A stretch of DNA of 58,269 bases, taken from assembly GCA_036746315.1 (NCBI GenBank), contig DAIOEK010000015.1:1-58269 (forward strand), in the 5' to 3' direction. Shown in pieces: positions 16,843-25,579 of the stretch; position 1 is the stretch's first letter; each line of letters starts with the position of its first letter. Source of the DNA: DAIOEK01 sp036746315. GTDB lineage: Bacteria; Chloroflexota; Anaerolineae; Anaerolineales; Anaerolineaceae. The notes under the pieces were generated by a model. That model was not told the origin of the DNA, made no database searches, and saw only the letters and a program-made list of their open reading frames with translations. A program made the position numbers and the translations under genes.

Positions 16843-17562
16843 ATGCGTATTTTAATCAGCAACGATGACGGCATCTTCAGCCCGGGTCTCATTGCCCTGG
16901 CGGAAGTTGCTTCGCAGTTTGGCAAGGTGATCATCTTTGCCCCTGATTTCGAACAATCGGCGGTCGGACACGCCATCACCATCCGGCGCCCGCTCCAGTA
17001 TCACCGGGTGAAAATGATCCGGGGCTTCGAAACCTACCGGGTCAACGGCACCCCCGCAGATTGTGTGGCGATGGGTCTGTATCATCTGGGCGGCGCCGAC
17101 CTGGTGCTTTCCGGCATCAACCTCGGCAACAATATGGGCAGCGACGTGTGGCACTCCGGCACGGTGGCGGCGGCAAAACAGGGCGTGCTCCTGGGTGTGC
17201 AGGCGATTGCCTTCAGCCAGGATGTCAACGGCACGGAGCCAACCTATGAAAAGCAAAAACCCTACATCTACCGGGTGATCAAAATGCTCACCAGCGGGAA
17301 CCATCCCCGGCTGGTGAATGTGAACCTGCCCGAAACACCCGCCGGCATCCGCTGGACGCACCAATCCGTCCGGCAGTACAACGGGCAGGTGGTGGAAAGC
17401 CAAGATCCCAACGGGCGCAAAATCTACTGGTTCTCAGCCATCCCGCTGACCAACCCGGATGAAGAAAGCGACCGCTGGGCAGTGGAACACAATTACGTCT
17501 CGCTTACTCCGCTCAGACTGGACCTGACCGATGAAGCCTGGTTAACACGATTGAGCGTGTAG
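16843..17562 (+). CDS. surE: 5'/3'-nucleotidase SurE
   Basis: A metal-dependent nucleoside-monophosphate phosphatase of 239 residues. The N-terminal metal site is ISNDDG (Asp8, Asp9), followed by Ser39 in FEQSAVGHAIT and the SGINLGNNMGSDVWHSGTV block that completes the active site. Length and order of motifs are those of SurE. AAGGA lies eight to ten bases before the ATG. Usually involved in nucleotide salvage or survival in stationary phase; here it stands alone between the terminator and a DUF362 gene. Confidence 0.94.
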   Translation: MRILISNDDGIFSPGLIALAEVASQFGKVIIFAPDFEQSAVGHAITIRRPLQYHRVKMIRGFETYRVNGTPADCVAMGLYHLGGADLVLSGINLGNNMGSDVWHSGTVAAAKQGVLLGVQAIAFSQDVNGTEPTYEKQKPYIYRVIKMLTSGNHPRLVNVNLPETPAGIRWTHQSVRQYNGQVVESQDPNGRKIYWFSAIPLTNPDEESDRWAVEHNYVSLTPLRLDLTDEAWLTRLSV

Positions 17563-17689
17563 TCTCTCCTTTTTGGTTTACGCAAATCGGCAAGAATGGA
17601 TTCGTCCGAACGGGTGGCGGCCTGGTTCGGGCGAATTCATTTAATATTTTGTGGCATAATTACCCATACTCTGAATGTATGGGAATCTT

Positions 17690-18796
17690 ATGTCGAAAAA
17701 ATCAAAAGTTGCCGTTCTTTACACAAAACCCGAGACCGTCCTTGATGACTATCAACGCCTGTTCCAACTGGCTGGCGCAGCGGATGTCCTCCAGCACAAC
17801 GCAACCACCATCCTCAAAGACAACATCACCTGGCATTTTCCCATGCCGGGGGCGAATACCACACCCTGGCAGCTGGAAGGCACCATCCTTGCGCTGCGCG
17901 AATCCGGCTTCAACGACCTGGTGTGCGTCCAGAATCAAACAGTGGTGACCAATGCCTTCAAGGGGGAAGACCTCAACGGCTACGTGCCCATCTTCAAGCA
18001 CTACGACATTCCGGCACTGTATAACTTCCGCACACAGGATATGACCTGGATCCCCTACCAGCCCAAGAGGAAGATGCTGGCGCTCGACCACATCTACCCC
18101 GAGGGCATCCACATCCCCGATTATTTCATCGGCAAGAATATCGTTCACCTGCCCACGGTCAAGACCCACATGTACACCACGACCACCGGGGCGATGAAGA
18201 ATGCCTTCGGCGGACTGTTGAGCAAATACCGCCACTACACCCACACTTGGATTCACGAGACGCTGGTGGATCTGCTCGCCATCCAGAAAGAGATCCATCC
18301 GGGCATGCTGGCGGTGATGGATGGCACGACCGCCGGCAACGGCGCCGGTCCGCGGATGATCCAGCCCAACATCAAGAACATCATCCTCGCCTCGGCAGAC
18401 CAGGTGGCCATCGACGCGGTGGCGGCAAAGCTGATGGGCTTCGATCCGCTCTCCATCAAGTACATCCGCCTGGCGCACGAACAGGGATTGGGCACCGGCG
18501 ACCCGCGTGAGATCGAGATCGCAGGCGACGAGATCGGCGGGGAGAATTGGAATTTCAAGGTCGGCTACAACTCGCACAGTTTCCTTGCCTGGCTGGCATG
18601 GTACGGACCGACCAAAGTGCTCCAGAAGCTGGTGCTGCGCACGCCGCTGGTGATCATCCCGACCTTTATTGGTGAGGTGGAGCAGGATTATTTATACTGG
18701 CCGCTCAAGTACCGCAAAATCGCTGCACGCTGGCGCGCTGAAACAACCTGGGGAAAGCTGTTCGGGCAGTATCAAAAGCAGGGCTGGATGAAATAA
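17690..18796 (+). CDS. DUF362 domain protein
   Basis: A 368-residue protein with the DUF362 layout: KVAVLYTKPETVLDDY at the N-terminus, a central KTHMYTTTTGAMKNAFGGL motif, VMDGTTAGNGAGPRM and the late ADQVAIDAVAAKLMGFDP segment. No C-terminal ferredoxin domain, which some relatives have. Function is unproven in the family; redox or iron-sulfur roles have been suggested. The start MSKKSKVAV was chosen over one five codons earlier because GGGAATC sits just before it. Confidence 0.8.
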   Translation: MSKKSKVAVLYTKPETVLDDYQRLFQLAGAADVLQHNATTILKDNITWHFPMPGANTTPWQLEGTILALRESGFNDLVCVQNQTVVTNAFKGEDLNGYVPIFKHYDIPALYNFRTQDMTWIPYQPKRKMLALDHIYPEGIHIPDYFIGKNIVHLPTVKTHMYTTTTGAMKNAFGGLLSKYRHYTHTWIHETLVDLLAIQKEIHPGMLAVMDGTTAGNGAGPRMIQPNIKNIILASADQVAIDAVAAKLMGFDPLSIKYIRLAHEQGLGTGDPREIEIAGDEIGGENWNFKVGYNSHSFLAWLAWYGPTKVLQKLVLRTPLVIIPTFIGEVEQDYLYWPLKYRKIAARWRAETTWGKLFGQYQKQGWMK

Positions 18797-19067
18797 CTCC
18801 CCTTCCGCGGAGGGGTACCCACACACCACGAAAATGCTATTCATGCCGATGCAGGCGGCTCTGCTATTTGTGATTCCATCCGCAATCCTTGCATCCCGCG
18901 CTGCGCATTTCGCAAAAAACCTTCGCTGGAACAAAAAGGAACCAATACGTTTTCCAGGCGGCAGCGCACCTGCTGTCTCTTTATGGTACGGGATGGACAC
19001 CCGCAGGGAAAGCTGCCATCTGTGACATGATTTTTACAGTACGACGGCTCTAATCCCCTGCAAGGTA

Positions 19068-19127
19068 TTGACAGGCACAATTTTATTATTTATAATAATT
19101 CTAAATTTAGAATTATTATAAATAATA
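19068..19127 (+). promoter_or_regulatory. Sigma-70 promoter overlapped by two PerR boxes in a 44-bp perfect palindrome
   Basis: TTGACA at 19068-19073 and TATAAT at 19091-19096 are separated by exactly 17 bases, a consensus vegetative promoter. Bases 19084-19127 form a perfect palindrome. It contains two 15-base sites, at 19090-19104 and 19107-19121, each matching the PerR consensus TTATAATnATTATAA at all but one base. They cover the -10 and predicted start of transcription, so bound repressor would block RNA polymerase. The palindrome runs into the ATG and leaves no ribosome site. The preceding bases 18797-19067 hold no gene I can support, only a GC-rich hairpin just after the DUF362 stop. 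Confidence 0.85.
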
Positions 19128-19558
19128 TGAATACCACCGATCAACTTGTTTCCACCCTAAAAAAAGCCGGCATGCGCATTACGCCGCAGCGGATCGCCAT
19201 CTGCGACCTGTTGAGCGGTTCGCGCGACCATCCCACGGCGCAAATGATCTACGAACAGGTCAGCCCGCAATACCCCTCCCTTTCACTGGCAACGGTGTAC
19301 AACACCCTGGATGTGCTGGTGGGATTGGGAGCGGTGAATGTGCTGGGCAGCGTGGGGGATGACAACGCGCATTTCGATGCCGACACCTCCCCGCATATCA
19401 ACCTGGCGTGTATTTCATGCCACAAGATCGTGGATATTGCCTCACCGCAGGTGGGGGATATCGACCGGGAGATCAGCCAATCATCCGGATACAAACTGCT
19501 CGGGGCGCGCATGATGTACTACGGCTTGTGCCCCGACTGTCAATCGTCAACCCACTAA
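19127..19558 (+). CDS. perR: PerR-type peroxide-responsive repressor (Fur family)
   Basis: A metal-dependent DNA-binding repressor of 143 residues. The winged helix spans residues 5-75 (TPQRIAICDLL, ATVYNTLDVL). Both structural-zinc pairs are present: Cys95/Cys98 (CISC) and Cys135/Cys138 (CPDC). Of the regulatory metal ligands of PerR, His35, Asp84, His90 and Asp103 align, but the second His of the HxH pair is Asn92. The Asp (not Glu) at 103 favours PerR over Fur. The gene sits directly behind two PerR boxes and in front of a peroxiredoxin, so it is probably autoregulated. Translation without a leader ribosome site is likely. Confidence 0.88.
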   Translation: MNTTDQLVSTLKKAGMRITPQRIAICDLLSGSRDHPTAQMIYEQVSPQYPSLSLATVYNTLDVLVGLGAVNVLGSVGDDNAHFDADTSPHINLACISCHKIVDIASPQVGDIDREISQSSGYKLLGARMMYYGLCPDCQSSTH

Positions 19559-19599
19559 ACCTTATTCATATCTTATCCATACAAGGAGCATTCAATCAC

Positions 19600-20313
19600 A
19601 TGGAAACCAACGAAACCCAAATCATCCCCATGCCCCGCATCGGCGACAGGGCGCCCGAGTTCAAGGCGGTCACCACCCAGGGCGAGATCAACTTTCCGGC
19701 TGATTACAAAGGCAGCTGGGTGATCCTCTTCAGCCATCCCGCCGATTTCACCCCGGTCTGCACCTCCGAATTCATGACTTTCGCCAGCCAGGAAGAAAAA
19801 TTTACCAAAGCGAACTGCAAGCTGGTGGGGCTTTCGGTGGACGGCTTGTACAGCCACATTGCCTGGCTGCGCACCATCAAAGACAAGATCGAGTACAAGG
19901 GCATGAAGGATGTGGAAGTCAAATTCCCCCTGATCGAAGACATCACCATGGAAGTTGCCAAAAAGTACGGGATGATCCAGCCCGGCGAAAGCAATACCAA
20001 GGCGGTGCGCGCAGTGTTCTTCATCGACCCCAAGGGTATCATCCGCGCCATCATCTACTACCCGCTCAGCCTGGGGCGCAACTTCGATGAGCTGTACCGC
20101 GCGCTGATCGCCATGCAGGCAGCCGATGAATTCTCCATCGCCACCCCGGCGGATTGGCAGCCCGGCGACGATGTGATCGTCCCCACCGCCGGCTCCTGCG
20201 GCGTAGCTAAACAGCGTATGGAAAGCAAGGATGAAATGACCTGCTATGATTGGTTCTTCTGCACTAAACCCATTGCAAAAGAGACGGTACTCGGTAAAAT
20301 ATTAAAGAAATAA
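19600..20313 (+). CDS. Peroxiredoxin, 1-Cys/Prx6-like with archaeal-type C-terminal cysteines
   Basis: Detoxifies hydrogen peroxide and organic peroxides. The 237-residue chain is longer than typical AhpC. The peroxidatic Cys54 lies in HPADFTPVCTSEF, and Arg of the active site is in the NTKAVRAVFFIDP region. Near the end are Cys215 and Cys221 (TCYDWFFC), spaced as in archaeal thioredoxin peroxidases, where they act as resolving cysteines. AAGGAG precedes the ATG. It follows perR by 41 bases and is followed by a terminator, so the two form a peroxide-induced operon. Confidence 0.92.
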   Translation: METNETQIIPMPRIGDRAPEFKAVTTQGEINFPADYKGSWVILFSHPADFTPVCTSEFMTFASQEEKFTKANCKLVGLSVDGLYSHIAWLRTIKDKIEYKGMKDVEVKFPLIEDITMEVAKKYGMIQPGESNTKAVRAVFFIDPKGIIRAIIYYPLSLGRNFDELYRALIAMQAADEFSIATPADWQPGDDVIVPTAGSCGVAKQRMESKDEMTCYDWFFCTKPIAKETVLGKILKK

Positions 20314-20329
20314 GGTTATGAATTACCCT

Positions 20330-20362
20330 ATCCGGCAGAGATGAACTTCTGCCGGATTTTTT
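20330..20362 (+). terminator. Intrinsic terminator of the perR-peroxiredoxin operon
   Basis: Arms ATCCGGCAGA and exact complement around a short loop, followed directly by six T. Sixteen bases after the peroxiredoxin stop. Confidence 0.9.
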
Positions 20363-20413
20363 ATTCTAATAATCAAGAGATTATGTGCGGGCTGCAGTAT
20401 CCTAGTGGAGTAG

Positions 20414-20587
20414 AGAACAGTTAACTCAAATCCAAATTATCTTATCCTTGCCCCAACACCTGCCTCCCCGCCTGTAGAACTTGCCGCGGAAAACCTTCTG
20501 CCCGAGATCCGCGAGGAGGTGATTGCCTGGTTCGCGGAGCGCGGCGAAAAGCAAGCGGTGGGTCAGGACCCACCCTACGGGCGATGA
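20414..20587 (+). pseudogene. Possible gene relic in a 480-base intergenic region
   Basis: Between the terminator and the lipoprotein at 20841 there is no complete gene. An open stretch of 57 codons without a start encodes Pro/Ala-rich residues then LLPEIREEVIAWFAERGEK before a stop. Its higher GC content and coding-like composition differ from the AT-rich flanks, suggesting the 3' end of a lost gene. It includes a small inverted repeat (GTGGGTC/GACCCAC). The rest of 20363-20840 shows nothing I can name. Confidence 0.25.
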
Positions 20588-20840
20588 GGCGGGTGAAAAA
20601 CAAGCGGTGAGCAGGATTATTTGAAGCTCCGGTTAAGTTCGCAAGGGTCATGAAACCATGCAGTCTGAGACCATCACTTGCGCTTCGTTTGGCTAACTAA
20701 TACAGAATCCCCTCATCCAAACAACGGATTGAAATCCAACTTAACCTGCAATATACTGGATTCAATCCTTATTTTACCTTTTTATACCGGCAGGGTTGAT
20801 CAGCGGTTTATCAATTGTTTTGACAATAACTAAGGGAATC

Positions 20841-21764
20841 ATGCGTGGTATACGTATTCTCACTTATGTACTTCTGATCTGGCTTCTCGCAGGGTGCGAA
20901 TTGGGGGGTGGTAAAGATGATGCATTCACCAACCCTACCGCGATTCCACCTCTCGCCTGGGTAGATGCACCTATCAATGGTCTTTCTATTTCCATGTCTT
21001 CTTATGAATTCATCGCGCACGCCTCAGCGAATACAAGTGTCAATCAATTAGAATGGGTGCTAAATGGCGCTTCACTGGGAGGCACATCCGCAAATGGGCA
21101 AGGGAAATTGGCTACCTTTCGCTATACTTGGATGCCTCCAAAGGCTGGTGTTTATACCCTTAAGGTGAGAGCTCAGGATGATACAGGAGTGTGGAGTGAA
21201 TTCAACCAGGTAACTTTTCGCGTGGATACACCGACGCCCACCCCAACCTTAACCCCTACAATTACACCGACTCAAGAAATAACATACACGCCAACCCCCA
21301 CCGAAACACTGACCATCACCCCCACGCCACCAGCCGGACCGATGACTTTCAGCCCTGGCTACTCGACCAACCAGTTTTATTATGGTGCATGTACACCCAA
21401 TAGTGTCGAAATTTTTGTGCAGCTTTCGACATTAGAAAACGTGAAGCATGTTGAGTTATATCTGCATCTGCTCGACCAGGAATCATCACAATCGACCGAA
21501 TGGGATTCTTACTCTGTGATGACCAGCCAGGGTGGCGGTACCTATAAGACTTTGGTGAAATCAAGCCAGATTCCCGGAGCTAATCAATTCAATACAGCGT
21601 CGGTTCTCTACCAATTCGTCGTAATCAGCAAGAATGGCAAGGTGCTGACACGCAGTGATACATACAACGACATCAGCCTGAACAAGTGTGGGTTTAATTT
21701 CATCCAACCCAACCGAACTCTGATTCCAATATTTCCGTTTAAAACGCCTATCATCATCAAATAG
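20841..21764 (+). CDS. Surface lipoprotein with Ig-like domain and Pro/Thr linker
   Basis: A 307-residue exported lipoprotein: short signal, lipobox WLLAGC. Residues roughly 35-125 look like a bacterial Ig/CBM-like beta sandwich (SMSSYEFIAHASANT, GVYTLKVRAQDDTGVWSEF). A Thr-Pro linker (TPTPTLTPTITPT) spans about residues 130-170, and a second beta-rich domain follows. Function unknown; binding or adhesion is plausible. ATG preceded by GGGAATC; an earlier in-frame ATG would put charged residues before the signal. Codons are AT-richer than the flanking housekeeping genes. Confidence 0.75.
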   Translation: MRGIRILTYVLLIWLLAGCELGGGKDDAFTNPTAIPPLAWVDAPINGLSISMSSYEFIAHASANTSVNQLEWVLNGASLGGTSANGQGKLATFRYTWMPPKAGVYTLKVRAQDDTGVWSEFNQVTFRVDTPTPTPTLTPTITPTQEITYTPTPTETLTITPTPPAGPMTFSPGYSTNQFYYGACTPNSVEIFVQLSTLENVKHVELYLHLLDQESSQSTEWDSYSVMTSQGGGTYKTLVKSSQIPGANQFNTASVLYQFVVISKNGKVLTRSDTYNDISLNKCGFNFIQPNRTLIPIFPFKTPIIIK

Positions 21765-21796
21765 TGCTGATCGGGAAGATATCCAATGGCAACCGG

Positions 21797-24700
21797 TTAT
21801 TTAGTTGTCCATATTTGGTTATAGCCCCAGGTGGATGTATCAGGTAAACTGACCTCCCAAAAATCAGTTCGTTCAAGGGTATAAGAGCAGCTGGGCGCAT
21901 AACCTGAAATATTCTTAAGGCATGTCATAGCTGTCATATCCAGAGCCACTTTGCCTGTTCCACCTTCAAACAAATACCCCCAATCATCAAACCAGTTGTA
22001 CGTGGTTTCTGTTTCGTGACCGGGTATCCAAAAAACAGATGGGATTAATGCCAGATGTAGATCTTTCACCTGCCCTGGCTGAAGGTGAGGTATTTGATCA
22101 TCACCAAGCATTATGATATATGGATTAAATAATTGCCCTTCAAGCGGAGCTGTCACCTGCCTAGTTTCAGGACAACCGGGTACAGCAACCGCCTGGCAAT
22201 CGGGAGAAGGATTGATCAGATCGCATCCACCTGACCAGCAATTATAAACAGTATAGGAATCTCCAGTACGATCGTTATATCCATCAAAGTTGATATATAG
22301 CGCAGATTCAATTTTTGCGAGTTCTTCAGCGCTAATACTCTCAGTACCTGGTTTTCGACTTACCTGAACATGCAGATTTGCCATCTGCCAGCTTGATTCT
22401 TTAGCCGGTTCTACGATTAATCCGGGAGGAATAAAAAGGGGTTTCCTGCCGTGGTTATGGGCTTCCGTTTCATCCATGTAAGATGTAACCGTTTGTGCTT
22501 TCATATCTTCTGCTAATTTGTGAACCCCGCTTCGGATTGCATCCATACAATATGAATCACAGGGAACTCCCATACTCTGAGAAACCTCAGTTACAAGGTA
22601 ATCAATCCCGGCATCTGTTAATTTAGAAAAATCAGGTAACTCTGGAGGAATCCCCAGCGCAACCATCCCCGCAGACAGGGCAGCAGAAACATATGCTTCA
22701 CAATTGCTACAGATACCGGCGCTATCCAATACACCTGCAATTTGCGATACTGCCACTGATTTTAATTCCTCATACTTTTCAGACAACCAGTTTACTGCCC
22801 CGGTGGCAAAATTCCAGAGGCTTTCATACCATGAGTCTTCCCCCTCACCTTGATAGGTAGCCGGGCAATATGGCTGGTGGTTGCTCATTAGCGATTTAAA
22901 ATACGATTCGTTGAAGGTACCTGATGCTACATCTGTTATATAGACGCATCCCCAGCCCAGGCTTGGAGGAATAGGCGGGGTGAATTCAATAATTTTCGCT
23001 GTATAAATCTGTTCAGGTTGTGGTGGCGGGCTGACTGTTGGGATGTATTCGATTGTTGATGCCGCGCCAAACGGACCATATTCGACATGAACTGTGTTAG
23101 AAGGACTGCCAGTAATTTCGCCGCCATATGTTGGTACGACCCGTACATAAAAATGGATTGGATAGAGAATCAAGTTACCATACTGGTGAAAGTTGGATGT
23201 TGCTTCAGATAGCTTGTACAAATTGTTAACAGTAGATGAAAGCATAAATCGCCTGACATCTCCGATGGTTGTTTTACCTGTAGTTAAAACAGGAATCGAT
23301 AAGGTGGTTTCATCTGGATATTGAAGGTGGTTTTGAATAACAGCAATTCCCTGACCCGGTTTTTCTAACATCACTGAAAAATCGAGGTTAAATACACTCC
23401 CACAACCATCCACGGTGCATTGACCCGTAATGGTTGTTTCGTAAATCAGCCCATCGGGTGATGAAGTTGACTGATCTGAAAACGGTTTCAGACTAACCTG
23501 TACTAAAGCCTGCGGGTTATTTGCAAGAGATGTCTTCCATGGAAAATCAAAATCAGTACCCCCTTGAATATCAGTATTGGCTTTTGCTTCTACCAATTCT
23601 CGCGAGTTAAATTCACCAGATCCTATCCCGCCACAGCGCATGTTCCCATCCACGCAGACTGCCAGCGTAGTTTTTTCAAGCAAGGTGTGTACATTACCAA
23701 TGAGTTGCGCGGTAGTACCTGTCCAAGTCCAGACCTCCAGATCTGCCGAAACAGGGAATTGAGCTTCATCCGTAATAGATACAAGCGCATCATTCAGGTC
23801 AACAAAACCATTAATGACTGGGATGAATCCAATCTCAGGCACACGTTCAGCCTGGTTTTGGTTTATAGAAGCATAAAAGTAAACAATGCCCACCCCATCC
23901 ATAATATGGAGTCGCCCGTCATTGGTTGGCAGTGCGCCAGCAATTTTGGGAGGATGTGCTGAAATCTCTTTTTCTGGTTGGTAGAAATTACCCGGGAAGG
24001 ATATTTCCGCGTTATAACCCATAATAAAATAACTGACAATTTCAGTATCATCAATCTGATCTTTGACGATGTATATTTTTTCAGGAGTAACCACCTGTTG
24101 ATCAAATATTGGTTTAAAAATGCCGGTATTTTTTTCTGATCGAAATAGAACTAAATTTTTTATCTCATCGGAATTTGCAGATATTTGAATTTCCGCCTGA
24201 TTTCCAGAAATATTTCCATTAATTTCAAGAGATTTGGTCGGGGCTTTTTCATTTTCCGGTGCAGTAAAGCCATCAGGGATGAAAGTGACTGGAGTGTCTC
24301 TGGCGCTACTCTCAGGCAGTTTGAGAAATACGGGGGTATTTACTGTTATTTCTTCGCCATCACCATATTCAGGTATAGTCAGAGTCGTAATATTTTCTAT
24401 TGGGATGCCGTATTGCACGCTTAATGCCTGGCGGGAATCTCCCGGCAGGGCAGTATGTACCGAATAACCGGTCTCTGGTTGGGCGGGGAAGATGGTGACC
24501 GCATTGGATACTACGGTCTGCCCATCTTTTTCTGTTGCAAGTAAAGTGAGGGTGGCTGGTTGAGATTGAACAAGCCATTGAAAGGTCAGATTGCCTTCCC
24601 ATTTGCTCTCAACGAAATCCCTTTCACCAACAACAAGTCCGTTATTCCATAATTGAAGATGGGTTGGTGATTGGCCCCCTTTGATAATCACCTGTACATC

Positions 24701-24910
24701 CACCTGGGTACCAATGGGAAGGGTTGAATTGTTCTCCGGGTTTATTATCGCAACGGAAAATCCTTCTTTGGGTAGGATGACCGGGGTTCCAGATAGCGCA
24801 AGGGGGGATTGTGGGGAGTCATTATTAATAAGATTGAGCAGGTTGCACCCGATAAACAGAAGTGAAATAATAAGGATGGTTAATCCGATGAGGATAGGTC
24901 TTCTTTTAAT
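21797..24910 (-). CDS. Large surface lipoprotein, apparently starting at ATT
   Basis: A 1037-residue exported lipoprotein. A frame-long reading from the first GTG (24703) lacks any signal peptide. Extending the same frame upstream gives xKRRPILIG, a hydrophobic core and lipobox LFIGC, with a stop codon just before. In this stretch there is no ATG, GTG or TTG; an ATT at 24910-24908 lies eight bases after AAGGAG and is the best start. A degenerate LysM-like segment (LPGDSRQALSVQYGIP...VFLKLP) occurs near residue 165. Later parts are beta-rich with a helical segment near residue 700 rich in Cys. Function unknown. Codons are AT-rich relative to the window. Confidence 0.75.
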   Translation of the reverse strand: MKRRPILIGLTILIISLLFIGCNLLNLINNDSPQSPLALSGTPVILPKEGFSVAIINPENNSTLPIGTQVDVQVIIKGGQSPTHLQLWNNGLVVGERDFVESKWEGNLTFQWLVQSQPATLTLLATEKDGQTVVSNAVTIFPAQPETGYSVHTALPGDSRQALSVQYGIPIENITTLTIPEYGDGEEITVNTPVFLKLPESSARDTPVTFIPDGFTAPENEKAPTKSLEINGNISGNQAEIQISANSDEIKNLVLFRSEKNTGIFKPIFDQQVVTPEKIYIVKDQIDDTEIVSYFIMGYNAEISFPGNFYQPEKEISAHPPKIAGALPTNDGRLHIMDGVGIVYFYASINQNQAERVPEIGFIPVINGFVDLNDALVSITDEAQFPVSADLEVWTWTGTTAQLIGNVHTLLEKTTLAVCVDGNMRCGGIGSGEFNSRELVEAKANTDIQGGTDFDFPWKTSLANNPQALVQVSLKPFSDQSTSSPDGLIYETTITGQCTVDGCGSVFNLDFSVMLEKPGQGIAVIQNHLQYPDETTLSIPVLTTGKTTIGDVRRFMLSSTVNNLYKLSEATSNFHQYGNLILYPIHFYVRVVPTYGGEITGSPSNTVHVEYGPFGAASTIEYIPTVSPPPQPEQIYTAKIIEFTPPIPPSLGWGCVYITDVASGTFNESYFKSLMSNHQPYCPATYQGEGEDSWYESLWNFATGAVNWLSEKYEELKSVAVSQIAGVLDSAGICSNCEAYVSAALSAGMVALGIPPELPDFSKLTDAGIDYLVTEVSQSMGVPCDSYCMDAIRSGVHKLAEDMKAQTVTSYMDETEAHNHGRKPLFIPPGLIVEPAKESSWQMANLHVQVSRKPGTESISAEELAKIESALYINFDGYNDRTGDSYTVYNCWSGGCDLINPSPDCQAVAVPGCPETRQVTAPLEGQLFNPYIIMLGDDQIPHLQPGQVKDLHLALIPSVFWIPGHETETTYNWFDDWGYLFEGGTGKVALDMTAMTCLKNISGYAPSCSYTLERTDFWEVSLPDTSTWGYNQIWTTK

Positions 24911-25579
24911 AGGGTCATCTCCTTAAGCAAGTTAGATTGATGACAAAGAAGAAAGAACATCACTTTTATGTCACTTGTTTCCGGCAGATTTGGTATATTT
25001 TTTTGAAGGGTGATTGATGGGATGGTAATTGGAATGTGATCTGCCGAAAATGTTATTGCCACGATATACTTGGCAAATTCAAAACAGATTATTCAAAGTA
25101 TAGCACAAGCAAATGACGGCTGTGCACTGAGTTCCTGCAAATACATACAAAAATGTTAACTATTACTGGAAGAAATTAATATTTTTCGAAGTATAGATTG
25201 AATCCAGCTGGTTCGACCATACCTATTACCCCCAATTTCAGAAAATCATAAAATTTGATAATTGATTTGAATCTCACACGCAGCCTGCCTGCGACAATCC
25301 GCTGATTGAAGGGGATGACGAACTTTGTATAATGAATATGGGTTTACGAGAGGTGGGGTTGCCATGCAGGATCAAAAGCAATGCCAACGTTGCGGGGAGG
25401 GCATTCCCCTGCCGGTTTTTGATTCATTCCGCAGCCGATTCAATAAGGCACCCATTTGCCTTGCACGCTATAATAGACCTGTAGGGTGGAAAACGCTGTT
25501 CCGCCCGAAGTACAGCACAGGCGGGAGAACAAAAACACATCGAACAACGTCTATAGATAAATTGATACGGGAGGAGAAC
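24911..25579 (+). other. Intergenic region, 669 bases, with promoter-like site
   Basis: Divergent region between the large lipoprotein and the DUF4349 gene. TATAAT at 25329-25334 with TTGAAG 16 bases upstream is a fair promoter for the downstream gene. An in-frame open extension upstream of the DUF4349 start (from 25325) has a non-protein-like composition and is not supported. One copy of a 31-base direct repeat lies at 25406-25436. The remaining AT-rich part shows nothing further. Confidence 0.4.
25406..25436 (+). repeat. Direct repeat, copy 1 (upstream of the DUF4349 gene)
   Basis: This stretch from CCCCTGCCGG to CCGCAGCC matches 26687-26718 except for one T in the T run. Copy 2 is the right arm and tail of the DUF4349 terminator, so copy 1 looks like the left-over terminator of an earlier copy of a similar gene. 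Confidence 0.7.

Noticed and set aside
20414..20587. Full gene in the region before the lipoprotein at 20841
   Set aside because: No start codon or ribosome site; listed only as a possible relic.
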